Origin: Ignavibacteriales bacterium UBA6490 | GTDB lineage: Bacteria > Bacteroidota > Ignavibacteria > Ignavibacteriales > Ignavibacteriaceae | Direction: 5' to 3' | Length of the DNA: 13,767 nucleotides | NCBI GenBank assembly: GCA_002435365.1 | Contig: DJMM01000086.1 | Coordinates: forward strand, 12,608-26,374 | Shown here: piece after piece, positions 1-6,932 of the stretch | Layout of the letters: each line of letters starts with the position of its first letter | How positions within the stretch are numbered: position 1 is the first letter of the stretch | Program-made: the position numbers and the translations under genes | Notes under the pieces: generated by a model | The model's database searches: none | Told to the model about the DNA's origin: nothing | What the model saw: only the letters and a program-made list of their open reading frames with translations

Positions 1-1727
1 GGAAGGGTGGCAAATGAGCCTACATTATCCTCTGCATAGATGTAATATTGATAAATTGCAGGAGAACCATTCCCCGGTATATTTGCAACAAAAGTATCGG
101 TTGCAGCTATCTGGGACATCGGCAGTGAATCGAATGGTCCTGAGTTTCCCCTCCTCCAGTACAATGTAGTAAATGAAATTGGCAGACTTGCAGAAACAGT
201 GGCCTTTACCTGGTAAGGTCCTGCAAGATTTTCTGTATTTGGAAGCTGGGCATGGTCAATCTGGATAAAGAAAACTTTAGCAGTATATCCCTGGTATTGA
301 CCGGTTCTGTTGTCAGCCCAAACCGGCCATACTGTTCCATTTCTTGCTGCAACTTCGATATAATCTCCCTGGTATCCTGTAGCAAGACCAGGAATGGATC
401 TTGGCAGGAATGCATGATCGGATACTTTAATATCGTCAAAGGTTAAGCCGCCGTCAACAGAACGTGAAAGGTAAACTTCGCACGAATCATTGGCTGCAAA
501 ATTACGGCTGTCATAATAAATTATATTTACCGAACCATCAGCGGGATCTACTTCAACAGACGGGAAGAACTGATCCCGGTTGGTAAGAGCAGAATCTGCG
601 TTTACTCTTTTCGGTGAAGTCCAGGTTGTACCGCCGTTATCGGACCATATCAGATAAACATCTGGGGCAACACCGGTTGTTTGTTTCGCTGCCCAGGTAA
701 TATAAATACGTCCCTGGTGAGGTCCGCTGCTGTTATCGGTAGCAATCTGCGGAAATCCGTTAACTCTTACAGTATTACCGCCTTTTATTAGGTTGCCTCT
801 GATATCATTTATATTTAAAGCAGCTTTAACTGCGCCGGTGAATGTAGCACCGCCGTCGGTTGACTTATTGAATCCGATATCACTTACTGTTAAACCGCTG
901 GTCTGATAGTTTGTGAAAGTTCCGACAAGGTCACCATTATAATTTACGGCAAGGTTTACACCCTGGTGCAAATAACCTACTGTACCGCTGAAGTTCACCG
1001 GGGTACTCCATGTGTTTCCACCATCGGTAGAACGAGAGAATTCAAGTTTACGGTAATTGACATCACTTGATCCGAACTCGGTATAAGATGTATACAGATA
1101 ATTCACATATGGTGAACCAGGATTCTGATCAATCGCCATCCAGTTTTTATCTTCATCCGGTCCTGGGTTCGGAACTGCAACCTTAAGCGGCCAGGTTAAT
1201 CCGTTATCAGTCGATTTCAAAGTTACTACATCACCCAGCGTGCTGCTGTATTCAAGAGTATTAAAATACATGTTTCCATTCAGATCAAATCCCACAACCG
1301 GATCCGACCTGTAGTAACCTGCTGGCTTGCCCGGAAGAGAGTCGTTGCCGTACCAGGTATTACCGGCATCCGAGGTTACGTAATATCCCTGGTTAAGATA
1401 TGTTACTGCAGTATTGGCACCGTTAGATCCGGCAAGAATGATATTCGGATTTATCGGATTAATTGCGATAGACATTTCAGATTGTGAACCCTGACCATAG
1501 GTAGGATGCATAATTATATTGGGATATACAGTATAAGTCTTGTTCCCTACAACCTGTGAATGAGGCTGTAAATTAAATCTGAAATCAGGATTATACTTAC
1601 CCGGTTCGGTAATATTATTATTACCGGGAAATATCTTTGTCCATCTTTCAGTATCCTGGGCAAAAATATTGCTGAGAAGTAAAACACTGATCAGTAGAGT
1701 TGAAATCAGCGTATACAGTTTAGTCAT
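1..1727 (-). CDS. Secreted Asp-box (BNR/sialidase-like repeat) beta-propeller protein, 3' end outside the window
   Basis: The frame is open for 575 codons from ATG 1727-1725 to the left edge, so the C-terminus is missing. Residues 1-23 form a signal peptide (MTK start, hydrophobic core, SNIFA followed by Gln24), so the protein is exported. Six Asp-box motifs (S-x-D-x-G-x-T-W/F) occur at about residues 118-125, 172-179, 233-240, 289-296, 362-369 and 423-430. These motifs mark turns between beta-propeller blades in sialidase-like proteins. After about residue 470 the sequence changes to a beta-rich Fn3-like stretch ending YQYYIYAEDN. Asp boxes alone do not show sialidase activity, and I see no convincing sialidase Arg triad or FRIP motif, so the substrate is unknown. 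Related FCB proteins often end in a type IX secretion sorting domain, but that part lies outside the window. The start is supported by GGAGGT five bases upstream. The gene is divergent from the glycosyltransferase at 2047. Confidence 0.85.
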   Translation of the reverse strand, partial: MTKLYTLISTLLISVLLLSNIFAQDTERWTKIFPGNNNITEPGKYNPDFRFNLQPHSQVVGNKTYTVYPNIIMHPTYGQGSQSEMSIAINPINPNIILAGSNGANTAVTYLNQGYYVTSDAGNTWYGNDSLPGKPAGYYRSDPVVGFDLNGNMYFNTLEYSSTLGDVVTLKSTDNGLTWPLKVAVPNPGPDEDKNWMAIDQNPGSPYVNYLYTSYTEFGSSDVNYRKLEFSRSTDGGNTWSTPVNFSGTVGYLHQGVNLAVNYNGDLVGTFTNYQTSGLTVSDIGFNKSTDGGATFTGAVKAALNINDIRGNLIKGGNTVRVNGFPQIATDNSSGPHQGRIYITWAAKQTTGVAPDVYLIWSDNGGTTWTSPKRVNADSALTNRDQFFPSVEVDPADGSVNIIYYDSRNFAANDSCEVYLSRSVDGGLTFDDIKVSDHAFLPRSIPGLATGYQGDYIEVAARNGTVWPVWADNRTGQYQGYTAKVFFIQIDHAQLPNTENLAGPYQVKATVSASLPISFTTLYWRRGNSGPFDSLPMSQIAATDTFVANIPGNGSPAIYQYYIYAEDNVGSFATL

Positions 1728-1732
1728 TAAGG

Positions 1733-1738
1733 ACCTCC
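1733..1738 (-). promoter_or_regulatory. Ribosome binding site of the Asp-box protein
   Basis: GGAGGT on the minus strand, five bases before ATG 1727-1725. It decides the start, because the ATG at 1740-1738 opens a frame that stops after six codons. Confidence 0.8.
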
Positions 1739-1859
1739 ATATGTTTACGAATAATTTATAATCTCCAGAATTATTTATTTACGCCTGTTAAGGATATAAT
1801 ACATACGAATTTAATTCACTATCAGGCTGTAATAAATTGTAAAAAGTTAATAAAATGAT

Positions 1860-1880
1860 GCGATGAAGGAATGGCATCGC
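1860..1880. repeat. Inverted repeat / small hairpin GCGATG...CATCGC
   Basis: GCGATG at 1860-1865 pairs perfectly with CATCGC at 1875-1880 around a nine-base loop. It could be the stem of an untranslated leader or small RNA, or a regulator site. No T-run follows on either strand, so it is not a typical terminator. The function is unknown. Confidence 0.4.
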
Positions 1881-1908
1881 CAAGGGAAAATTTTTATGAT
1901 ATCAGGAA

Positions 1909-1940
1909 AGGCTCATCTGAGGGCAGCGACTTCAGAGCTT
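1909..1940. repeat. Imperfect inverted repeat / bulged hairpin
   Basis: AGGCTC at 1909-1914 can pair with GAGCTT at 1935-1940. After a three-base bulge (1915-1917), TGAG at 1918-1921 pairs with TTCA at 1931-1934, leaving a nine-base loop. The stem has about ten pairs, two of them G-U wobbles. Together with the hairpin 30 bases to the left this could be a structured RNA element, but no known family is recognised. Confidence 0.3.
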
Positions 1941-2046
1941 ATTGTCTGTTTACATAAGTAACAAATTTTCCGGACCTATTTTAAGAAATATTATTATTAT
2001 ATCAAATAATTTTTTTTAATATTTAAAGGTCTAAAAATAATTCAAA

Positions 2047-3114
2047 ATGACCCTGATAATAATTCTCTTTCTTCTCTTTTTGCTTAACTTCCTGCTTTTT
2101 GCAGGACTCAATTCGCTGTTCCGGCAGCGTAGTAAAATATCGGGAAGTTATTCGGAATTCTCGGTTATAATTTCTGCAAGGAATGAAGAAAAAAGCCTTC
2201 CGGATACTATTAATAAGCTGCTTTTGCAAACTGTACCTGCTCCGGAAATAATAATAATTGATGATTTTTCGACCGATGGAACTTATGAAAAAGCTGTATT
2301 ATTTAGCGATTTAAACGATAATATATATGTTCTAAAAAATCGTGGATCACAGGGGAAGAAACAAGCATTAACAGAAGCAATTATGAATTCCGGCAAGGAG
2401 AATATATTATTGACCGATGCTGACTGTCTACCCGAAAGCAGCTGGACTAAATCCTTTATGGAAAGATTCGGTCAGGGTTATGAAATAGTTTTAGGAATAG
2501 CACCGATCAGAATTAAAAAATCGCTGGTGAGCAGGGTTTCAGCATTTGAAAATCTGAGAAGTTCGGTACTCACCTTCGGAGGAATGTCTTTCGGTATGCC
2601 TTATTCTGCAGCAGCCAGAAGCATGGGCTTCCGGAAAACATCTTTCGAAAGCATATCAGGCTATAATAAAACCATGGAGGTGCCATACGGTGATGATGAC
2701 CTTCTTATAAGGGAAGCGGTGAAGAATAAGTTGAAAATTGGTGCAGTTACGGAAAGAGATTCGTTTGTTTATACGGATTCTGAAATAAATTTCAGCGGAT
2801 ATTTCCGTCAGAGAAAAAGGCATACACGGGCGTCTTTCTACTATTCATTTAAAATTAAGTTTATACTTGCAGTATGGCATATTATAAATCTTCTCCCCTT
2901 TTCACTGGCATTTCTGGCACCGCTGAATGCAGTTTATGCAGTCCCCCTGCTTTTCAAGCTGCTGTTTGATCTGACTCTTCTAAATTATTTTCAGCAGAAG
3001 TTCGGATATAAATTCAGTTTCTTTCAGCTTATTTATCTCCAGCTTCTTTATGAAATATTTATTGTCCTTCATTTTATAAATGCACAGATAGGCACAATCA
3101 AATGGAAGGTTTAG
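2047..3114 (+). CDS. Membrane-anchored family 2 glycosyltransferase
   Basis: 355 residues. An N-terminal hydrophobic helix (about 2-21) anchors the protein. A GT-A domain follows, typical of GT2 enzymes: FSVIISARNEE at about 38-48, the nucleotide-sugar motif DDFSTDGT at 72-79, the metal-binding TDADC at 123-127, the acidic GDDD at 215-218 where the catalytic base is expected, and the basic RQRKRH at 254-259 in the place of the Q/RxxRW motif of processive enzymes. Hydrophobic segments at about 272-310 and 325-347 are probable C-terminal membrane helices. The enzyme should transfer a sugar from a nucleotide donor at the inner face of the cytoplasmic membrane, to a lipid or growing glycan. Donor and acceptor cannot be read from the sequence. 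It stands alone here, with no other glycan genes nearby, and is convergent with the respiratory operon. There is no strong ribosome binding site, only AAAGG about 15 bases upstream. Confidence 0.88.
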   Translation: MTLIIILFLLFLLNFLLFAGLNSLFRQRSKISGSYSEFSVIISARNEEKSLPDTINKLLLQTVPAPEIIIIDDFSTDGTYEKAVLFSDLNDNIYVLKNRGSQGKKQALTEAIMNSGKENILLTDADCLPESSWTKSFMERFGQGYEIVLGIAPIRIKKSLVSRVSAFENLRSSVLTFGGMSFGMPYSAAARSMGFRKTSFESISGYNKTMEVPYGDDDLLIREAVKNKLKIGAVTERDSFVYTDSEINFSGYFRQRKRHTRASFYYSFKIKFILAVWHIINLLPFSLAFLAPLNAVYAVPLLFKLLFDLTLLNYFQQKFGYKFSFFQLIYLQLLYEIFIVLHFINAQIGTIKWKV

Positions 3115-3134
3115 AAATCAGCAGGAATATTTCT
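3113..3134. terminator. Weak AT-rich hairpin between convergent genes, possible bidirectional terminator
   Basis: AGAAAT at 3113-3118 pairs with ATTTCT at 3129-3134 around a ten-base loop, and the stem can extend by T-A pairs after one T-T mismatch. It overlaps the glycosyltransferase stop codon and lies just past the stop of the operon's last gene. The stem is short and poor in GC and has no long T-run, so this is only a candidate. Confidence 0.25.
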
Positions 3135-3138
3135 TAAA

Positions 3139-4470
3139 TCACTTCTTATATGTTTCCATTATATACCCTGCAACAGCTTTTGCCTCATTAGGTTTTAAAC
3201 CAGGATTGGGCATTGGAGGATACTCAGGATTCTTTTTTACCGGATTTAACACAAATCCCGTCAGTTGATCAATTTTTCCTTCATATTTAGGGAGTACATC
3301 CTTATAAGCTGGTCCCACAAGTTTCTGATCGAACTTATGACAGGATGAACATCTTACGTCAAAAATTTCCTTACCGCTGACTTCCTCGGTACCCCGGTTT
3401 CCGGTTAGTCCGGCCAAATATTCCTGGAATTGTGAATCGAGTATAACCGCCTGCTGCTCAGTAGCATTGCTCATAACCGCCTGATCCTTGATGATAACGG
3501 AAAAAGCCGTAAAAAGTATCAGAAAAAAAACAAGACCGCTGTATCTGGTATTTTTTTCCTTGATTACGGCATATAACAGGTTATAAGCTAACAGAAGAAA
3601 GATCAGCGATAATAGAGAAAAAACAAACACACTTCCCGATAGGTAATTTGAATTTACAGAGAGCAAAGTAACGGCGATAAATACAGGCAATAAAAGTGAT
3701 CCGCCGAATGTAATTCGCAGGCATATCGTTTTAATATAGGATAACAGATCTTCATTTTCATTCGTAATGCCACCTTCCCAATAAAAATAAGCAAAAAGCA
3801 TTACCGCTCCCATTATTGAGGATGCCACTGCTAAAAACTGAATTACAAATAACAGCACTCTCCAGGAGAATATTAAACTGAACAGACTTGATTGCCACAT
3901 TGGCGGATTAACGATTAAAGTAGTTGCAGAAAAGAGCAGCCATAAAGCAGCTGACAGAAATATTATTCCCCATAATCCGGTTTTGTCAGCAAGTCTTACC
4001 ACATGGCGGGACTTTTCCTTAATCTCAGAATTGATTTCAGTGTCTCTAACTTTCTCATCAATATTGGTATATAATCTTTGGAAATCAAGCGAATACCTGA
4101 ATGTATAAAGTAGAATAACACCTATAGTTCCCATAATAAAAGAAACAAAAAGAAGCTGAAGCACATAAGTACCTGCACCATGCATAATCTGGGAAATCAT
4201 AAATGTTATGGTAAGGATAGGTAAAATACCTAGAACAAAACCGATACTTTTATTGAGGGTAGGAATCCGAATTACAGATGCCGCAAAGTCAAGATATAAT
4301 TCATTTCTGCTTCTTTTACCTTTATGCCAGTATACCAGGGACACAATACTGCTTACCAGCAGCGTCCCTATATAGGGTATAAAGAGAAAGAAAATCGCAA
4401 TCAGCAAATAGTGAATAAGCTGTATGTGGTGAGCAGACTGCGGAAGCACAAGCTTTTCTAAAAATTCCAT
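3139..4470 (-). CDS. Polytopic membrane protein with C-terminal monohaem cytochrome c domain
   Basis: 443 residues and the last gene of the respiratory operon, 14 bases after ctaB. About eight hydrophobic helices can be placed at residues 20-47, 76-97, 101-124, 165-187, 200-231, 253-271, 278-303 and 309-328. A linker follows, then a class I cytochrome c domain with haem motif CSSCH at 374-378 and the likely axial Met420 in YPPMPNPG. If the c domain is periplasmic, as haem attachment requires, it is tethered by the helix bundle. The N-terminal half, with His residues at 14, 15 and 20 and a pattern of four helices in two pairs, loosely recalls the layout of cytochrome bd subunit CydA, but the GRQPW motif is absent and I cannot claim homology. 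The position after an oxidase whose subunit II has no c domain suggests an electron-transfer partner. The function of the membrane part is unknown. The start is ATG with only a weak GGA upstream. Confidence 0.85.
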   Translation of the reverse strand: MEFLEKLVLPQSAHHIQLIHYLLIAIFFLFIPYIGTLLVSSIVSLVYWHKGKRSRNELYLDFAASVIRIPTLNKSIGFVLGILPILTITFMISQIMHGAGTYVLQLLFVSFIMGTIGVILLYTFRYSLDFQRLYTNIDEKVRDTEINSEIKEKSRHVVRLADKTGLWGIIFLSAALWLLFSATTLIVNPPMWQSSLFSLIFSWRVLLFVIQFLAVASSIMGAVMLFAYFYWEGGITNENEDLLSYIKTICLRITFGGSLLLPVFIAVTLLSVNSNYLSGSVFVFSLLSLIFLLLAYNLLYAVIKEKNTRYSGLVFFLILFTAFSVIIKDQAVMSNATEQQAVILDSQFQEYLAGLTGNRGTEEVSGKEIFDVRCSSCHKFDQKLVGPAYKDVLPKYEGKIDQLTGFVLNPVKKNPEYPPMPNPGLKPNEAKAVAGYIMETYKK

Positions 4471-4484
4471 ATTAAGTCCGTTAT

Positions 4485-5345
4485 TTAAACTATTTTATCA
4501 AGTGAAAGGAACAAAACAATTAATACAGCAAATAAATTTATCTCCTTAAAGGCATATCTGTAAAATAACTTATGATCAAGTCTTCCCAGCATTCTGGAAG
4601 CATGAATAACAAGCCATAAACCTGCAGCAAATAAAGCAACATTTATAAGTGTGTATTCAACAATTCCGAACAGAGGGATAAGCAGAGCGGTAACTGCAGT
4701 AGCATAGATCCAGATAACCGTTATTCTGCCTAGCTGATCATCAGAGAATAAATTTGTAAGTATTGGGAAACCTGCCTGCTCATAATCTTTTCTAAGCACT
4801 ATCAGCAAAAGCCAGAAATGCGGAATTTGCCAGATAAAGAAAAAGAATGCAATGATAATTATCTGAGGATCGAAAATATATCCGCCGCCGGCAACCCACC
4901 CCACTGCCGGTGGAATAGCGCCTACCAGAGAGCCCGGAATTATGGCAAGTGAATACCTCTTCTTCAAAGGAGTATATACCAGGTTATACCAGATAAGGTT
5001 TAATAAAGCTAAGGCAGCTGCCAACAATCCGGCAGCAGTCATCAGGATAACTGTGCCGGACAGTAATAATATAACCGCATATACTATTGCTCCGGCCGGA
5101 GTAATTTTTCCGGAAGGAAGAGGACGGTTTTTTGTCCTGTCCATCAGGGCATCCGTTTTTCTTTCCTGCAGGTGATTAACAGCAGCAGAACCGCAGGCGA
5201 CAAGAAGTATACCAAGGCATGGCAGTATGATCCCTGTATTTATTTCCCGGGAAGCAACAATATATCCAAGTGCAGTTGTAAGCATAACGAAAATTGTTAT
5301 CCTGATCTTGGCCAGCTCAAGGTATGTACTTAATCTCATCTTCAT
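4485..5345 (-). CDS. ctaB: Haem O synthase (protohaem IX farnesyltransferase), CtaB/CyoE
   Basis: 286 residues, the usual length for this UbiA-family membrane prenyltransferase. It adds a farnesyl group to haem B to make haem O, the precursor of haem A for the oxidase encoded just upstream. The first polyprenyl-diphosphate motif is at residues 57-65 (Asn57, Glu61, Asp65), followed by MDRTKNRPLPSGK at 68-80. The second conserved loop, YTPLKKRYSLAIIPGS, is at 124-139, followed by GAIPPAVGW. IPHFWLL at 174-180 and the DYEQAGFP segment at about 187-194 are also characteristic of haem O synthases. Most of the rest is transmembrane helix. Glu61 replaces the Asp more often seen at that position. ATG 5345-5343 overlaps the TGA of coxB in an ATGA junction, which suggests translational coupling. 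No haem A synthase (ctaA) is seen in the window. Confidence 0.95.
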   Translation of the reverse strand: MKMRLSTYLELAKIRITIFVMLTTALGYIVASREINTGIILPCLGILLVACGSAAVNHLQERKTDALMDRTKNRPLPSGKITPAGAIVYAVILLLSGTVILMTAAGLLAAALALLNLIWYNLVYTPLKKRYSLAIIPGSLVGAIPPAVGWVAGGGYIFDPQIIIIAFFFFIWQIPHFWLLLIVLRKDYEQAGFPILTNLFSDDQLGRITVIWIYATAVTALLIPLFGIVEYTLINVALFAAGLWLVIHASRMLGRLDHKLFYRYAFKEINLFAVLIVLFLSLDKIV

Positions 5346-6010
5346 TTAGCTACAGACTGATTATTGATATTGTCTGCTGAAACAGTATCCTGATTATTTT
5401 TCTCGTTAAGTTTTTCCTGCATCCAGATGGAAAATTCATCTGCGGTAAGAACGATCACTTTATTAAGCATATAGGAATGATTCAATCCGCAGTATTCAGC
5501 ACATAAAATCTGGTATTTACCTACTTTATCAGCGATAAACCAGGTAAAGTTTTTCCTTCCCGGGATAACATCTTTTTTAATGCGGAACTCAGGAATATAA
5601 AATGAATGATTAACATCCAGCGAAGTAAGATGTGCTTTCACCGGACGATTTACCGGGATATAAAGAGAATCAGATGTAATCCCGTTTTTATATGTAAATT
5701 TCCATACCCACATTTGAGCAGTTACATCTATTTCCATTGAATCGTCAGGTGGTGAGGTGATTTCTTTATATCCGGTCCATCCGTACCAGAACATTATAAG
5801 AACCAGGACAGTTGGTATTATCGTCCATAAAATCTCCAGGGGCAGATTCCCATGTATGTTAGTGGGCTTGGGATTCTTTTTACGGTTATACTTGATTATG
5901 AACGTAATGATCAATCCGGTAATCAATACCAGAAAGAATACTGATACAATCAGTATAAATAAAAATGCTTCATCAACTGAGTGGGCATAATTAACCGATT
6001 GAGCAATCAT
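5342..6010 (-). CDS. coxB: Cytochrome c oxidase subunit II (CuA subunit), no fused cytochrome c domain
   Basis: 222 residues. Two N-terminal helices (about 14-40 and 58-80) form the membrane hairpin. The periplasmic cupredoxin domain holds the binuclear CuA centre that receives electrons from cytochrome c. The CuA ligands are complete: His135 (in NHSFYIPEFR), Cys170, Glu172 (backbone), Cys174, His178 and Met181 in CAEYCGLNHSYM. The aromatic electron-entry patch MWVWKF lies at 100-105. The chain ends about 40 residues after the CuA loop in a polar tail, so the C-terminal cytochrome c domain of caa3 enzymes is missing. A clear lipobox is also absent. The gene sits after subunits I, III and IV rather than before subunit I as in most operons. 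AAGGTGA six bases upstream supports the start. Confidence 0.95.
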   Translation of the reverse strand: MIAQSVNYAHSVDEAFLFILIVSVFFLVLITGLIITFIIKYNRKKNPKPTNIHGNLPLEILWTIIPTVLVLIMFWYGWTGYKEITSPPDDSMEIDVTAQMWVWKFTYKNGITSDSLYIPVNRPVKAHLTSLDVNHSFYIPEFRIKKDVIPGRKNFTWFIADKVGKYQILCAEYCGLNHSYMLNKVIVLTADEFSIWMQEKLNEKNNQDTVSADNINNQSVAK

Positions 6011-6021
6011 TGATTTTCACC

Positions 6022-6309
6022 TTACATAAAAGAATAGTCTGCAAATAGCAGCACAAATGAAATAATTATAAAAAATAATGCTACACCGACAAAAATCCTG
6101 AACGCTGTCTGTTCAGTTTTAAGATGCATAAATACAGTCAGCACCAGGTATGATTTTACCGAGGCGACGGTAAGTGCAGTGGCAAGTGTGAGGACGCCGA
6201 AATTAATACCGGCTACCGTAACAGTTATTACTGTAAGCATTAGCAGGGCTATCCATACCAGAATATATTTGCCATATTGCGGGCGGTGTATCAGTTCAGA
6301 AGATTCCAT
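6022..6309 (-). CDS. Cytochrome c oxidase subunit IV, prokaryotic type
   Basis: 95 residues with three transmembrane helices at about 14-34, 38-62 and 70-91. The segment VKSYLVLTVFMHLKTE at 51-66, at the end of helix II, is characteristic of the small bacterial subunit IV (COX4_pro / CyoD-CtaF-like) family. This subunit packs against subunits I and III and probably helps assembly; it has no cofactor. The gene lies between subunit III (gap of eight bases) and subunit II (gap of 11 bases). GAGGA five bases before the ATG supports the start. Confidence 0.9.
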   Translation of the reverse strand: MESSELIHRPQYGKYILVWIALLMLTVITVTVAGINFGVLTLATALTVASVKSYLVLTVFMHLKTEQTAFRIFVGVALFFIIISFVLLFADYSFM

Positions 6310-6317
6310 TTAGTTCC

Positions 6318-6932
6318 TCAGGTTATCAGATAAAATAAAGGGAATAAAAAGATCCAGATTATATCAACCAGGTGCCAGTACAACCCGGCGGCTTCAAGCT
6401 TTACATAGCTTTCCTTAGTAATTATATCTCTGGAAGTGAACCAGGTCATTGTACCAATAATAAATATTCCAATCAGTACGTGAAGCCCGTGAAGCCCCGT
6501 CATAACATAGTATAAACCGAAAAAAAGAATTTCCCCTGAGCCTCGGTTAAGAAGTTCCTCGCTTCCGGGAAATATTCCATGGTTTATTTTGGCAGTCCAT
6601 TCAAAATACTTGTTCACCATGAATCCAAAACCGAGCAGTATAGTAATCAGCTGGAAGAATATGGATAGCCTTTTATTATTCTTTTGTATTGCTGAAATGG
6701 ACATGGCCATAGTAAGACTGCTTGTAAGAAGAATAGCAGTATTAAAAGTCCCGATTATCGTATCCAGTTCTTTGGCAGCGATATGAAATTCCTCCTGGTT
6801 AACAAACCGGTAAACCGAGTAGAGAAAAAACAAACCTCCGAAAAGCAGAAGTTCAGTGAAAAGAAAAAGCCACATACCCATCCTGGAGCCGACATCATCC
6901 CGGTGAGCCATAGCATGTTCCTGGTTACTCAC
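6318..6932 (-). CDS. coxC: Haem-copper oxidase subunit III
   Basis: 204 residues with five predicted membrane helices, the short bacterial form that lacks the first two helices of the mitochondrial subunit. Family signatures are MGMWLFLFTELLLFGGLFF at 18-36 (with the conserved Glu27), GLHGLHVLIGI at 146-156 and YWHLVDIIWIFLFPLFY at 185-201. The subunit carries no metal and stabilises subunit I and its proton uptake. Translation starts at GTG 6932-6930. It overlaps the TGA of coxA as GTGA, with GGAGGT three bases upstream at 6936-6941. The next in-frame ATG (6911-6909) is too far from that site. Confidence 0.95.
   Translation of the reverse strand: MSNQEHAMAHRDDVGSRMGMWLFLFTELLLFGGLFFLYSVYRFVNQEEFHIAAKELDTIIGTFNTAILLTSSLTMAMSISAIQKNNKRLSIFFQLITILLGFGFMVNKYFEWTAKINHGIFPGSEELLNRGSGEILFFGLYYVMTGLHGLHVLIGIFIIGTMTWFTSRDIITKESYVKLEAAGLYWHLVDIIWIFLFPLFYLIT

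Larger units (their letters stand above)
1728..2046. other. Divergent intergenic region, AT-rich with a less AT-rich structured island
   Basis: This stretch separates two divergent genes and should hold both promoters. The flanks are strongly AT-rich, and I see no pair of -35 and -10 boxes, or Bacteroidetes-type TAnnTTTG box, good enough to call. The middle, about 1855-1945, is clearly richer in GC and carries two inverted repeats, listed separately. A 32-codon plus-strand frame from ATG 1863 spans the island but has no ribosome binding site and no recognisable product. I see no tRNA, riboswitch consensus or insertion-sequence end. Confidence 0.6.

Noticed and set aside
252..446. Plus-strand and minus-strand small frames inside the Asp-box gene
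   Set aside because: Both lie inside a continuous 575-codon secreted protein frame and have no recognisable product.
1863..1961. 32-codon plus-strand frame (from ATG 1863) in the intergenic island
   Set aside because: No ribosome binding site and no recognisable product; the base composition and hairpins of the block fit an RNA element or relic at least as well.
2023..2229. 68-codon minus-strand frame at the start of the glycosyltransferase gene
   Set aside because: It is antisense to the GT2 N-terminus, which has clear family motifs; the frame has no homology signal and a skewed Lys/Glu composition.
3115..3138. Strong intrinsic terminator between the convergent genes
   Set aside because: Only a 6-bp AT-rich stem is present without a T-run; it is kept as a low-confidence candidate only.
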